A DNA stretch of 64,000 nt from Candidatus Hydrogenedentota bacterium (GTDB taxonomy: Bacteria; Hydrogenedentota; Hydrogenedentia; Hydrogenedentales; CAILVY01): NCBI GenBank assembly GCA_029565395.1, contig JAKQOG010000074.1, positions 52,144 to 116,143 on the forward strand. Reading direction: 5' to 3'. A program made the translations under genes and the position numbers. Position 1 is the first letter of the stretch, and the number at the start of each line of letters is the position of its first letter. Below are positions 53,434 through 63,561 of this stretch, one piece after another. The notes beneath the pieces were generated by a model, which had not been told where the DNA came from, did not search any database, and worked only from the letters and a program-made list of their open reading frames with translations.

Positions 53434-55305
53434 TCAATCTAAATAGTTGCGAAACCATTCTTCGAGCAGCAACAGCGCCCAGAGGTGCCAGGTGTAATCG
53501 CGGCGGCTGGCGCGGTGATCCTGGATCATGGCTTGGATAGGGGCGGGATTAAAGAGCCCCCGCTGCTGTATCACGGCCTCGGATAAATACTCGTCCACGC
53601 GCGGGCGCAGTTGGGTGTTCAACCAAACGCCCATGGGGGGATTGAACCCTGCCTTTTTCCGATGCAGCACTTCTTCCGGGAGCCGCCCCGCCATGGATTG
53701 CCGCATTAATACCTTGCCTTGCGTGCCGCGCACTTTGAGGCGGCTCGGCATGCGCGCAAGGAGTTCCACGAGTTTGTGATCCGCGAGAGGCACGCGCGCC
53801 TCCAGGCTATGGGCCATGCTCATGCGATCGCCGTACTGCAGCACGTTATTCGGCAGAAAGGAGTGAATATCGATGTACATGGCGCGGGTTACGGGGTCAG
53901 AGGATTCACATTCATAACCCAGTGTACGAATGAAGTCCAGTGCATCGCGACTTCCTATGGCACGCCGAGTTTCATTGGTATACAACCGTTGTTTATCTTC
54001 TTGTTGGAAATAACTGATCCACACGGCGTACATGTCCACGGGGTCGAGAAGCGTTCCTGCGGAAAATTCGCGGATGCGGCGCAGTGCATGAAATCCGCGC
54101 GTGCTTTCCGGGAGGCGTTGGACAAGCGGATTAACCAGATTCCCGCGAAGCCACGCGGGTACATGACGATACATTTCCGCCAGGCGCGCGCCGGCGTACC
54201 GGGCATAGCCGCCGAAACATTCATCGCCGCCGTCGCCGGATAAAATCACGGTTACATGCTCCCGCACCAGTTTGCAGATGGAATAGACCAGCAGTGCCGT
54301 GGGGTTGCCGAATGGTTCATCGAAATGTTGGAGAATAACCGGCATGAGCGGGGCGGCGTCCGCCTGAACCTTTAACTCGCGATGGGTGGCGCCCAGATAT
54401 TTGGCTATGCTGCGCGCCTCCGGTGATTCGTCATAAAGCGCGCCTTCGTTCGCGAATCCGACGGTGAACGTGTTCACCGGGGCCGATGCCTGTTGCATCA
54501 TGTGGTAGACGATGGTGGCGGAATCGAGCCCTCCGCTGAGGAATGCGCCCAGGGGCACGTCGGAAATCATGTACTTGCGGAAGATATCGTGGAATTGTTC
54601 ACGCACGGCCTCCACCCATGCCTCCGCGCTTTTCGATTCCTCCTGCATCCGCAGCCGCCAATACCGCGTTTCCGTCCATGTTCCCGCGCGCCACGTGGCC
54701 ATGTGCCCCGGCGGCAATTGGCGGATTTGCTTGAAAAAGGTCCGGGGCGGGACGGTGTACAGGTAGGTCAGGTAATCGTCCAGACCTTCGTAATCCATTT
54801 CGCGGGAGATGCCCGGCGCCGTCAGCAGCGCTTTCATCTCTGAAGCGAAATACAGGACACCATCGGCTTCTGCATAATACAACGGTTTCACACCGATGGG
54901 GTCGCGGGCGAGCAGCAGCGTGTTCGTTTGTGTGTCCCACAACGCAAACGCGAACATCCCCTGAAAGTGTTCGACACACGCTTCTCCGTATTCCGCATAC
55001 GAAGCCAAAATTACTTCCGTGTCGGATTGCGTGCGAAATCGATGCCCCTTTGTTTCCAGTGCTCGGCGTAATTCCTGGAAATTGTAAATCTCACCGTTGA
55101 ACACCACCCACAGGGTGCCGTCTTCATTCGACATCGGCTGCTGACCGGTACTGAGATCGATGATGCTCAGGCGGCGATGTCCCAAGGTCACACAATCATC
55201 GGCATAAAACCCTTCGGCATCCGGTCCACGGTGCGCAAGGCGATCCGTCATGCGCTTGATGAGCGCCTCGTCCCGTTTTCCCGCTATGCCAGCAATGCCG
55301 CACAT
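53434..55305 (-). CDS. asnB: Asparagine synthase (glutamine-hydrolysing), 623 aa
   Basis: Class II amidotransferase: Cys2 of MCGIAGIAG is the nucleophile after Met removal, with the RLAHRGPDAEG and FNGEIYNF motifs. The synthase half carries the PP-loop LSGGLDSATIV and later SGDGGDECFGGY. Length and domains are complete. In polysaccharide loci such genes often amidate sugar acids rather than aspartate. It is the last gene of a three-gene minus-strand operon (58589 to 53434), 3 bases after a glycosyltransferase. Confidence 0.95.
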   Translation of the reverse strand: MCGIAGIAGKRDEALIKRMTDRLAHRGPDAEGFYADDCVTLGHRRLSIIDLSTGQQPMSNEDGTLWVVFNGEIYNFQELRRALETKGHRFRTQSDTEVILASYAEYGEACVEHFQGMFAFALWDTQTNTLLLARDPIGVKPLYYAEADGVLYFASEMKALLTAPGISREMDYEGLDDYLTYLYTVPPRTFFKQIRQLPPGHMATWRAGTWTETRYWRLRMQEESKSAEAWVEAVREQFHDIFRKYMISDVPLGAFLSGGLDSATIVYHMMQQASAPVNTFTVGFANEGALYDESPEARSIAKYLGATHRELKVQADAAPLMPVILQHFDEPFGNPTALLVYSICKLVREHVTVILSGDGGDECFGGYARYAGARLAEMYRHVPAWLRGNLVNPLVQRLPESTRGFHALRRIREFSAGTLLDPVDMYAVWISYFQQEDKQRLYTNETRRAIGSRDALDFIRTLGYECESSDPVTRAMYIDIHSFLPNNVLQYGDRMSMAHSLEARVPLADHKLVELLARMPSRLKVRGTQGKVLMRQSMAGRLPEEVLHRKKAGFNPPMGVWLNTQLRPRVDEYLSEAVIQQRGLFNPAPIQAMIQDHRASRRDYTWHLWALLLLEEWFRNYLD

Positions 55306-55308
55306 AAC

Positions 55309-56451
55309 CTATCGCCGCTCCAATGCCAAAAAAGCTTCCAGTAGCCGCTTTTCATCCGCTTGCCAATTGTATTTCGTTTCAACTAGCCGCCTGCCGTTTT
55401 CACCCAGGCGTTTCGCCTCATCGGGGTCCTGCAACAATTTTACGATGGCCTCCGCAATCACCGGTGGATTCGTAACATCCACTAAAATGCCGCAATCCGC
55501 TTCTTTGACGATATGCGCGACTTCGAGGGCAAAATCGGGCGCGATCACCGGGCGCATTTCCCGCATGTAATCGAACAGTTTGTGCGGCATGGCGAGGGTG
55601 TGATTCAGCAGCCCCGGCTGAAAAAGAATCAACCCTGCGCGGGCCACGGCAATGTAGGCGGGCACTTCATCATACGGCACATTTCCCAGGAAAAGGATAT
55701 GATCGCTCAAACCCGCCGCCTCCACCGCCTTCCGATATTCTTCTTCGCTGCCCCATTTGTATTCACCCAGCAGAATGCATCGAAGTTCTGGGATTTCTTG
55801 TACTGCAATTTTCATGGCCTCCAGCAATTGATACGATCCGCGCACGTCACCAAATATCCCCTGATGAATAATGGTGGGATATGGCGCGTACTGTTCGCGC
55901 AGGGTGTCAGGAATTTCACTGCAAGGCGCTTGCAAGTGATTAGTGTTGATCACCAGCGCGCGGGGGGTGTTGAGACCCGTCCATTCGGTGTCGAAACTCT
56001 GCCGGGTGAGAATTATCAGATCAGTGAAGCGTGCAAACAGGCGCATCATGCGCCGCGTGATCCATGTTATGAATGGCTGCATGGGCGCAGGGAAGAATTT
56101 CGCGAATTCCGACGGGGCATGCTCGTGCATGTCATACACCACTCGCGCGCCCGTAAGGAGTTTCACTGTTAGCGCCGCGACCCAGGATTCCGGTTCAGGG
56201 CCCACATATACGTCAGCGCGCTCCCTTTTACCGAGCCTCGCCAAACGGATCACGGACAACAACCGCTGCTTTTTGCTCAATGCGGGGGAAATCGCAACGA
56301 AACGCACGCCATGCGCCGCCTCGGGAGGTTGCCCTTCGCACGGACAGATGGAAACCACCTCATGGCCTGCCCCGGTCAAGCTCCGGGCCACCTTCTGAAA
56401 AACGCGTTTGTCAAAGGGTTCATGAAGCACGTTGAGCAGGCAAATTTTCAC
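55309..56451 (-). CDS. Glycosyltransferase family 4, 380 aa
   Basis: GT-B glycosyltransferase: the N-terminal domain begins ICLLNVLHEPFDKRVFQK, and the donor site includes VGPEPESW with the late LILFQPGLLNHTLAMPHKLFDYM block. The start is a GTG that overlaps the stop of the upstream dehydrogenase gene by four bases, showing translational coupling. Probably builds a capsular or exopolysaccharide with its neighbours. Confidence 0.92.
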   Translation of the reverse strand: MKICLLNVLHEPFDKRVFQKVARSLTGAGHEVVSICPCEGQPPEAAHGVRFVAISPALSKKQRLLSVIRLARLGKRERADVYVGPEPESWVAALTVKLLTGARVVYDMHEHAPSEFAKFFPAPMQPFITWITRRMMRLFARFTDLIILTRQSFDTEWTGLNTPRALVINTNHLQAPCSEIPDTLREQYAPYPTIIHQGIFGDVRGSYQLLEAMKIAVQEIPELRCILLGEYKWGSEEEYRKAVEAAGLSDHILFLGNVPYDEVPAYIAVARAGLILFQPGLLNHTLAMPHKLFDYMREMRPVIAPDFALEVAHIVKEADCGILVDVTNPPVIAEAIVKLLQDPDEAKRLGENGRRLVETKYNWQADEKRLLEAFLALERR

Positions 56452-58589
56452 AGAGCGGCTCCTGCGCGCGCGTTATTGAGGGCTTCCCGGGCAATGCGTG
56501 TAGCACGCAGGCCGTGCTGGGCGGTCACACTTAGTGCAGCCTCGCCGCGAATCGCCTGAATGAAATTCTCCATCAACCCGAACATACCCTTGTCCTGCTG
56601 CGCGCCGCGAACGCTCTTGCCCGGCACTCCGGCCAATTCGATGCCCTTGTAATCGTCGATTGTTAATGCGCTATTGCCACCGAATACCTCGATACGTTCC
56701 TTGGCCAGCGAAGGGTGGCCCACGCAGCAATAAACGATGGTGGCCAGGGAACCGTCCGGGAAGCGCAGCAACGTTGTAAGATTGTCTTCGGCGATGATCG
56801 CGTCGGAAACGGCGTCCACACGGTCCGCGCGGACGGACACGGGATCAGCGTCCAGCATCCAGCAGCACCAATCAAAGAAATGGACTGCTTCGCCGACGAT
56901 GCGGCCGCCGCCTTCGATGGGGTCCGTGGCCCAATGCCCCTTTGGCAACGGACCGGCGTTGCAGCGGTACAGAATCATTTTCGTGCCCGGCATATGTTTT
57001 AGGGATTGTTTCGCCTGCTGCGACCACGGTGAAAAACGCCGGTTAAAGCCCACGGTCAGCACTACACCCTTCTGTTCCACCGCCGCGCAAATGGTTTCGC
57101 AATCTTCGACGGTCAATGCCAGCGGCTTTTCCACGAATACATGCTTGCCCGCTTCAATGGCGGCCAATGCAATTTCCTTGTGCAAGTTATGCCGTGTCGC
57201 AATTACGACGGCATTCACGTTGGCGTCCTGGAGCACGTCGCGATATTCGGTGGTGCAGTAGCGTGCGCCGTATTTATCGCCCGCCTGTTTCGCGGCGCTC
57301 CCCACGCGATCCGCCACCGCTTCGAGGCGGCACCCCGGAATTTTCGCAATGCTCGGAAAATGGAACGCCTGCGCGATGGCTCCCGCACCAATTACCGCGA
57401 TGCCGGCTTCTCCCGAAGCAGCGCCCTTGGTTTTCAAGGTGAAAATGCGTTTCGGGGCGGAAGGCGTGCCGGAAACATCGCCATAATGAATCAACGCCGA
57501 AATAATGTCCGGGCGGCCTTCTAAAATCGCGCTATAGGCTGTTTGGGCCTCGTTCACCGGCTTTACCACGGAGATCAGCGGCTTGACCTGCACCTTGCGC
57601 TCCGCGATCAGACGGAGAAACTCGGCCATGTTGCGCCCTTCGGTCCAACGTACATACCCGATGGGATAATCGAGCCCTTTTTCCTCATAATTCGGGTTGT
57701 ATCGGCCCGGACCATAAGAGCACGAGAGGAAAAAGTCGAGTTCTTTCATGTAGAGAGGTTCGCGCTGCAATTCCAGCCCGACCGCGCCCACCACGGTCAC
57801 GCGGCCTTTCTGGCGGCATAGATCCAATGCCTGATTCGTGACACCACTCTCTTTCGAGGCTGCGCAAATAATCACGGCGTCCGCGCCGTAGCCGCCGGTC
57901 CATTCCCCAACCGTATCGGTCAGTTCGCCGGGCGCGCACACCACATCCGCACCGAGTTGTTGTGCCAGCGCGCGTTTTTCCGCAATGGGATCGCATCCGA
58001 TCACGCGGCATCCGGAAGCGCGTACGATCTGCGCCGCCAGTTGTCCCAGCAGGCCTAGCCCCAATACCACCACCGTCTCGCCGAGGGTAAGCTGCGCGCG
58101 GCGCACGCCCTGCATCGCGATCACTCCCAATGCGACAAATGCCGCCTCGTCGAAGTCCACACCATCGGGAATCGGTGTCAGCAATTGATGCGGCACGGCG
58201 TTATATTCCGCGTGGGAGGCATAGCCCACGCCCGCGCACGCCACGCGGTCACCCACGCGAAAGCCCGGCACGTCCTCCGCGCATTCCACAATCACGCCCG
58301 CGGTGCTGTAGCCGGGCGCTTGAAATTCAAAGAGCTTGTTCCGCACGACATCGAGCGTGCCCTTGATGCCCACGCTGGCCAGTTTCCGCTTTACCTTTTC
58401 GACATTGAGCGGATCGCGCGCTTTTTTGAGTACGTAGGACAGCATCCCGCCTTCGGACACAAAGCTGGATTCGGTGCCGGAACTAATCAGCGAATGACTG
58501 ACCCGCACCAGCGCCATGCCCGGGGCCAGCCCCGGCGGCGGCACGTCCACAATATCGACCTTGCCGCCTTTGACCAATACCTGTTTCAT
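56448..58589 (-). CDS. Fused MDR-type dehydrogenase and Gfo/Idh/MocA oxidoreductase, 713 aa
   Basis: The N-terminal 380 residues are a medium-chain dehydrogenase or quinone-oxidoreductase-like unit with VSHSLISSGTESS, the GroES-like RVACAGVGYASHAEY and the nucleotide motif VVLGLGLLGQLAAQ. After a short linker (about 380-390) a complete Gfo/Idh/MocA unit follows, with AVIGAGAIAQAF, the signature EKPLALT and the GFNRRFSPW segment. This two-oxidoreductase fusion is characteristic of surface-polysaccharide gene clusters, where it is thought to act on a bound sugar. It starts the operon with the glycosyltransferase and asparagine synthase. The start has a weak ribosome site. Confidence 0.9.
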   Translation of the reverse strand: MKQVLVKGGKVDIVDVPPPGLAPGMALVRVSHSLISSGTESSFVSEGGMLSYVLKKARDPLNVEKVKRKLASVGIKGTLDVVRNKLFEFQAPGYSTAGVIVECAEDVPGFRVGDRVACAGVGYASHAEYNAVPHQLLTPIPDGVDFDEAAFVALGVIAMQGVRRAQLTLGETVVVLGLGLLGQLAAQIVRASGCRVIGCDPIAEKRALAQQLGADVVCAPGELTDTVGEWTGGYGADAVIICAASKESGVTNQALDLCRQKGRVTVVGAVGLELQREPLYMKELDFFLSCSYGPGRYNPNYEEKGLDYPIGYVRWTEGRNMAEFLRLIAERKVQVKPLISVVKPVNEAQTAYSAILEGRPDIISALIHYGDVSGTPSAPKRIFTLKTKGAASGEAGIAVIGAGAIAQAFHFPSIAKIPGCRLEAVADRVGSAAKQAGDKYGARYCTTEYRDVLQDANVNAVVIATRHNLHKEIALAAIEAGKHVFVEKPLALTVEDCETICAAVEQKGVVLTVGFNRRFSPWSQQAKQSLKHMPGTKMILYRCNAGPLPKGHWATDPIEGGGRIVGEAVHFFDWCCWMLDADPVSVRADRVDAVSDAIIAEDNLTTLLRFPDGSLATIVYCCVGHPSLAKERIEVFGGNSALTIDDYKGIELAGVPGKSVRGAQQDKGMFGLMENFIQAIRGEAALSVTAQHGLRATRIAREALNNARAGAAL

Positions 58590-58769
58590 ATCCTGACGAT
58601 TCCCATGGGTTGCGGTTTGGTCCTATGATACTGGACTGCCCGGATACAATCCACATCGGCGCAAGAGCCAGAATGGTACTGTAAAGACGCAACGCTATTG
58701 GGCGGGTTTTATGTGTTCCTCATCCGATACACACGATATCGTGGACAAGCTTTGCGCCGTTGTGAAATC

Positions 58770-59075
58770 TCACCACCCCGGATCGTCCGGGAAACAATTC
58801 ACGTACTTCGTGCTGTGGCGCTGCTGTGCCATCATGTCGGCCACCGTATCCCGCCATACCGCGTAATGCGCCGTTTCCTTGTGCTTCGCGGGATCCTCCG
58901 CGGTGCGGTACACCTCCACCAGCACAAAATGCGTGGGGTCGCTCATATCCTGGACCACATCAAACCGCGCAATCCCCGGCTCCTGCACACTGTTCCGCGC
59001 GTTTTCCACACACGCCGCCTTAAAGGCGTCCGCGCACTCCCGTTTCACCCGGCAATCCACATGAACGATTAACAT
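58770..59075 (-). CDS. ABM-fold monooxygenase-like protein (YgiN/LsrG type), 101 aa
   Basis: Small dimeric ferredoxin-like (ABM) domain: it opens [17 protein letters not shown] and continues with [23 protein letters not shown]. Such proteins are quinol monooxygenases, AI-2 phosphate breakdown enzymes (LsrG) or sugar mutarotase-like dimers; no clear substrate. A good AAAGGAG site precedes the start. It stands alone between the polysaccharide operon and the divergent sugar importer. Confidence 0.87.
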   Translation of the reverse strand: MLIVHVDCRVKRECADAFKAACVENARNSVQEPGIARFDVVQDMSDPTHFVLVEVYRTAEDPAKHKETAHYAVWRDTVADMMAQQRHSTKYVNCFPDDPGW

Positions 59076-59152
59076 GAGGTATCTCCTTTATTCACGCCCG
59101 TTATTTTATCACAGGTTGACACCGCCCCGTGGGAAATGGTTAGGTATCGGGT

Positions 59153-61552
59153 ATGGTGTATAAGAAGGTTATAGGCGCGGCGCTGGTGTTTTTTTTGATG
59201 GCGGGAGCATTTCCGGCCATGGCCGCCACGAATATATCGTTCAGCTTCTGGGGCAGTTATAAGGATTTGGAACTTTGGAAGCGGATGTCCCAGCAGTTCG
59301 AGGCGAAGCATTCTGATATTTCCATCGAACTGCAATTCACGCCCAATGATTACGGGGAAAAGCTGCAACTCCAACTCATCAGCAATTCCGCCGCGGATGT
59401 CATTCTGATGGACGATGAGAATTATCCTACGTATGCCGCGCGCGGGTATCTGGAAGACCTTGGACCGTACATCGTACGGGATAACGCTGAACTGAAGATG
59501 GACGACTTCTTCCCGACTGCCCTCGATGCGTTTACCTATCGCGGGTTGGTGGCCAGCATGCCTTGGGACGGCATGGCGGTGATGATGTTCTATAACAAGG
59601 ACCTGTTCGACGCGTCGGGCATCCCCTATCCCACGGCGGAATGGACCTGGAATGATTTCCGCGAAATTGCCAAAAAACTGACCAAGGATCTGAATGGCGA
59701 CGGGCGTATCGACCAATTCGGCGGAATGCAGGTTTTTGCCTGGTTGGATTTTGAACCCCTGTTCTGGAGCTATGGCGCGGATACGCTTAACGAAGATAGT
59801 ACCCGCTGCGTCATCAATACGCCGCAAGCCATTGCCGCCGCGCACTTCATGCAGGATCTGAAGTTCACGGACCATTCCATGGTCTGGTATGCTGAATTGC
59901 AGGGCTTAAACCAGGAAGTCCAACTGCTCACCGGTCGTATCGGTATGACCCCTGCCGGGATCTATGTTACCCAGGCCCTGGGCAACGTAAAAGGCGGCAT
60001 GCGCTGGGGTATGTGCCGGATGCCCAAGGGTCCCACCGGCAAGCAATACACACGCGTGTCGTGGGACGGGATCAGCATCAATGCGCGCATGAAAGGAAGT
60101 CCGGACGAGGTAAATGCGAAGAAAGAAGCAGCCTGGCGTTTCGTGAAGTACTTTCTGAGTGAGGAAGGCCAGCGCACCATTTCCAAGGCAGGCCGGGGCG
60201 TGCCGGTCATTCGCGAATATGCACAGAAATATTTTGTCGACCCGGCGACGGAGGTGGAGGAGGAAGTGGTGTTGGAAGCCATGGACAAGGATGGCCGCCT
60301 TACGCCCGCCACAACAAAATTTCTGGCGGTCCGCCGCGCCATCGACCAGCCCTTCCAGCGGATGGAACGCGAGGACCCCGCCGCGCGCGGCGTCCCGGAG
60401 GAAATCCTGCCGGAGATTGAGCGGCGCGTGAATGAGGTCCTGGCCAGTGAGTTGGAGACGTTCGGCGAGGGCCATGTCAAGCCCAAGGAAAAATCGGCGG
60501 TGATTTTTGAGGTAGTTGCGGGCATTATGGCGATTATAGCCTTTGCAGCGCTTATGTGGCTGAGCAAGAAAACCGGCACGCCCCTGCACGACCTGCGCAT
60601 GATGATCAAAAGCCGGAAACGGCGCGTAGAGGCGTGTTGGGGCATCTTGTTCGCCTCGCCCTGGATGATCGGTTTCTCCGTGTTTCTTGCGTTTCCCATC
60701 GTGTTCAGCCTCGTATTGAGCTTCAGCGACTGGGATCCCTATGACCCTGTCACGCACCGTGTGTTCATCGGCTTGGACAATTATATCCGGGCGTTCACCA
60801 GCGATCCCCTGGTGTGGATCGCCCTGCAAAAAACGTTTACCTACGCTTTCGTCGCGGTGCCCGTCACACTCGCCTGCGCCTTGGGCCTTGCCATGCTGCT
60901 CAACCAAAGCGTGCGCGGGATCGGGATATTCCGCACGATTTTTTACGTGCCTAACGTTGTCGGCGGCGTCGCCACGTCCATTATGTGGTTGTATATTTTT
61001 AATCCGATCTTCGGCCCCATCAACGGCGGTCTCGCCAAGCTCAACTACCTGCTCGACCAAACCCCGCTCGCCTTCATCACTCTGCCGGAACCCCAATGGC
61101 TGAACGATCCGAAGTGGGCCATGCCCGGCCTGTTCATCATGATGCTATGGTCCACGGGCGGCGGCGCCATGATCATCTTTCTCGCCGGGCTGCAAGGCAT
61201 CCCGCAACATTTGTACGAAGCCGCCGAACTCGACGGTGCGGGCCGCTGGCGATCTTTTTGGAACGTTACCCTGCCCATGCTTTCACCCACCATTTTTTTC
61301 AATCTCATCATGGGCATGATCGGCGCGCTTCAGGTTTTCATGCAGGCCCTCATCCTGCTCGGTCAGGACGGCGGCACTGACAACCAACTCCTGTTTTTCG
61401 TTCTTTACCTCTACCGCAAAGCGTTCATCGATTACGAATTCGGCTATGCCGCCGCCCTCGCCTGGATCCTCTTCGCGATTATTCTCTGCTTCACCCTGCT
61501 CGTGCTCCGATCCAGCGCACTGTGGGTGTATTACGAAGGGGAAAAGCGATGA
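59153..61552 (+). CDS. Sugar-binding protein fused to ABC permease (MalE-MalF type), 799 aa
   Basis: One polypeptide carries a signal peptide (cleavage near FPAMAA), a CUT1 extracellular solute-binding domain (residues about 25-430, with ISFSFWGSYKDLELWKRM and VSWDGISINA), a membrane helix (FEVVAGIMAIIAFAALMWL, about 450-470), and then a MalF-like permease (about 490-795) with the EAA loop YEAAELDGAGR. The binding domain therefore sits tethered to the membrane in front of its own channel. No internal start, stop or frameshift is seen, and both halves are complete. Its partner permease overlaps the stop by ATGA. No ATPase follows. Confidence 0.93.
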   Translation: MVYKKVIGAALVFFLMAGAFPAMAATNISFSFWGSYKDLELWKRMSQQFEAKHSDISIELQFTPNDYGEKLQLQLISNSAADVILMDDENYPTYAARGYLEDLGPYIVRDNAELKMDDFFPTALDAFTYRGLVASMPWDGMAVMMFYNKDLFDASGIPYPTAEWTWNDFREIAKKLTKDLNGDGRIDQFGGMQVFAWLDFEPLFWSYGADTLNEDSTRCVINTPQAIAAAHFMQDLKFTDHSMVWYAELQGLNQEVQLLTGRIGMTPAGIYVTQALGNVKGGMRWGMCRMPKGPTGKQYTRVSWDGISINARMKGSPDEVNAKKEAAWRFVKYFLSEEGQRTISKAGRGVPVIREYAQKYFVDPATEVEEEVVLEAMDKDGRLTPATTKFLAVRRAIDQPFQRMEREDPAARGVPEEILPEIERRVNEVLASELETFGEGHVKPKEKSAVIFEVVAGIMAIIAFAALMWLSKKTGTPLHDLRMMIKSRKRRVEACWGILFASPWMIGFSVFLAFPIVFSLVLSFSDWDPYDPVTHRVFIGLDNYIRAFTSDPLVWIALQKTFTYAFVAVPVTLACALGLAMLLNQSVRGIGIFRTIFYVPNVVGGVATSIMWLYIFNPIFGPINGGLAKLNYLLDQTPLAFITLPEPQWLNDPKWAMPGLFIMMLWSTGGGAMIIFLAGLQGIPQHLYEAAELDGAGRWRSFWNVTLPMLSPTIFFNLIMGMIGALQVFMQALILLGQDGGTDNQLLFFVLYLYRKAFIDYEFGYAAALAWILFAIILCFTLLVLRSSALWVYYEGEKR

Positions 61553-62394
61553 TGGCTGAAAGCTCTAAAAAATCCCCTGTCGAACGGTTAATTATTTGGA
61601 CACTTCTGATTTTACTCGGATTCGTGTTTCTCATCCCGTTCTTCATCACGGTGGGCGATAGCCTAAAAACATTCCGGCAAGTGTTTGCACAACCGCGCAT
61701 TTGGATTCCCATTCCGCCGCAGTGGCATAACTATGTGGACATTTTCCTGGTGTTGCCCTTCTTTACCTTCTTTAAAAATACTCTCATGATCACCGCCCTG
61801 GCTCTGTTTGGACAGATTTGCAGCGCGTGCCTCGTGGGATATAGTTTCGCACGGTTGCGCTGGCCATTCCGCGATACCTGCTTCGTGATTCTCCTCAGTA
61901 CCATGATGCTGCCCGGACAAGTCACCATGATTCCCATCTTTTTGCTGTTTAACAAACTCGGATGGGTCAACACGTGGCTCCCCATCATCGTGCCCGCCTA
62001 TTTCGGCGTTAACGTATTCAATGTGTTCCTTATGCGGCAGTTTTTCAAGACCATCCCCTATTCTCTCGAAGAGGCCGCACTCATTGACGGCGCCGGACAC
62101 CTCCGCATCCTCACCACTATCATGATTCCTCTGGCGAAACCTGCCGTGCTCACCATCGGCATTCTCGGCTTCGTCCACTGGTGGAACGACTTCATGGGTC
62201 CCCTGATTTACCTCAGCGATCACACCAAGTACCCCATTTCCCTCGGCATTAAGATGTTCAGCGACTCCCAGCTCAGCAATCCCCACTACATCATGGCCGC
62301 CAGCTTCGTCGCCATACTCCCCGTCCTCTTCCTCTTCTTCTCCGCCCAAAAATACTTCGTCAAAGGCATCGCCCTCACCGGTCAGAAAGACTGA
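61549..62394 (+). CDS. Sugar ABC transporter permease, MalG type, 281 aa
   Basis: CUT1 permease with six membrane helices and the EAA loop EEAALIDGAGH; ends RLFFSAQKYFVKGIALTG-like, a typical MalG tail. The start at 61549 overlaps the fusion gene's stop (ATGA) and is the first of two Met codons. It would form the channel with the permease half of the fused protein. The next gene, an MtaA-like enzyme, follows after 67 bases. Confidence 0.93.
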   Translation: MMAESSKKSPVERLIIWTLLILLGFVFLIPFFITVGDSLKTFRQVFAQPRIWIPIPPQWHNYVDIFLVLPFFTFFKNTLMITALALFGQICSACLVGYSFARLRWPFRDTCFVILLSTMMLPGQVTMIPIFLLFNKLGWVNTWLPIIVPAYFGVNVFNVFLMRQFFKTIPYSLEEAALIDGAGHLRILTTIMIPLAKPAVLTIGILGFVHWWNDFMGPLIYLSDHTKYPISLGIKMFSDSQLSNPHYIMAASFVAILPVLFLFFSAQKYFVKGIALTGQKD

Positions 62395-62461
62395 AGGTAG
62401 AGTACTCTCCCGTAGTGTGGGTTGCGATATACTGTTGATAAACACAGTAAGGAGAACGGTG

Positions 62462-63466
62462 ATGAATTCGCGGGAACGATTTTTAGCGGCATTGAAGGGG
62501 GAGAAAGTGGATCGTCCGGCGGTGGCGCATGTGGCCGTCCTGACGTCATTGGAATTGCAGGAACATACAGGCTGCTGGATGCCGTCGGTGCATCATGATG
62601 CGGCTCAGCAGGCTGCGCTGCTTGCGGCGAATCATGACGTGCTGGGGTATGACGCAGTGGGATTTCTTATCAATTATTTCATAGAGCCTGCGGCACTGGG
62701 AACAGCGATGGAGTGGGGGTCGCCGTCGGAATTGCCCATGTACCGTTCGCATCCCTGGCAGCGGATCGAGGACACGGCCATCCCTTCTGACATACTCTCA
62801 CGTCCACCGATTTGTACCGGCATTGAGACAATTCGCTATGCCAAGCAGCACTACGGGGAGCGGATGGGAATTATCGGGAAAGTCATGGGGCCGTTTTCGA
62901 TGGTGCAGGTGATGCATGGGCTTGAGGCCACAATGCTCGCGCTCGTGGAGGATCCGGAATGCATCGTGGCGTTCATGGATCGCACGATTGACCTGCTGGC
63001 GGATTATGCGAATGCACAGTTCGCGGAAGGGGCGGATGCCATCGTGATCGGCGAGGGTGGGGCGGGTGCGCAGATGCTCTCTCCCGCAATGTATGAACGC
63101 TATCTGCTGCCGGTGCATCAGCGGCTTGTGCGGCGCATCGAGGGTCCGGCCATTCTCCATATTTGCGGGGATATCCGTCCGCGCCTCGCCATGCTCGCCC
63201 AGACCGGGATTGCCTGTTTCAATTTCGATTGGGCGATTCCCCCCCAGGACATGGTGGAGGCTGCCCGGGGCCATTTCACGGTCATGGGCAATATCAACAC
63301 GTCCGATCTTCTGTATGGCACACAGGAGACCCTCGAAAAGCAGGTGGAGGAATGTCTGTGCGCGGGCGTGCATATCATCAGCCCCGGCTGCGCCCTCAGC
63401 CCGCGATGCCCAAACCGGAATCTGCGCGTCTTGCCAGATTTTACTGCGAAATGGAAAAAACACTAG
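62462..63466 (+). CDS. MtaA/CmuA-type methyltransferase of the uroporphyrinogen decarboxylase superfamily, 334 aa
   Basis: UroD-fold protein of the corrinoid-dependent methyltransferase branch rather than HemE. The zinc-type motif is HICGDIRP with a late Cys in ISPGCALSP, as in MtaA/CmuA, which transfer methyl groups from methylcobamide to a thiol. HemE's substrate motifs are absent, and HemE is usually encoded in a heme cluster. A strong AAGGAGAACGGTG site supports the start. Location right after the sugar permease suggests demethylation of a methylated substrate such as methoxylated sugar, but this is speculative. Confidence 0.87.
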   Translation: MNSRERFLAALKGEKVDRPAVAHVAVLTSLELQEHTGCWMPSVHHDAAQQAALLAANHDVLGYDAVGFLINYFIEPAALGTAMEWGSPSELPMYRSHPWQRIEDTAIPSDILSRPPICTGIETIRYAKQHYGERMGIIGKVMGPFSMVQVMHGLEATMLALVEDPECIVAFMDRTIDLLADYANAQFAEGADAIVIGEGGAGAQMLSPAMYERYLLPVHQRLVRRIEGPAILHICGDIRPRLAMLAQTGIACFNFDWAIPPQDMVEAARGHFTVMGNINTSDLLYGTQETLEKQVEECLCAGVHIISPGCALSPRCPNRNLRVLPDFTAKWKKH

Positions 63467-63561
63467 CGGAATCCGGGGTCCGGCGCCTGGTATCCGGGAC
63501 ACCGACACCCATTCCGAAAAAAAGTTGATAGCTGATGGCTGATCGCCCTGTCCTGCGACGT

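Noticed and set aside
59906..61096. 396-residue minus-strand frame opposite the fused importer gene
   Set aside because: Antisense of a clearly homologous gene; no supporting features.
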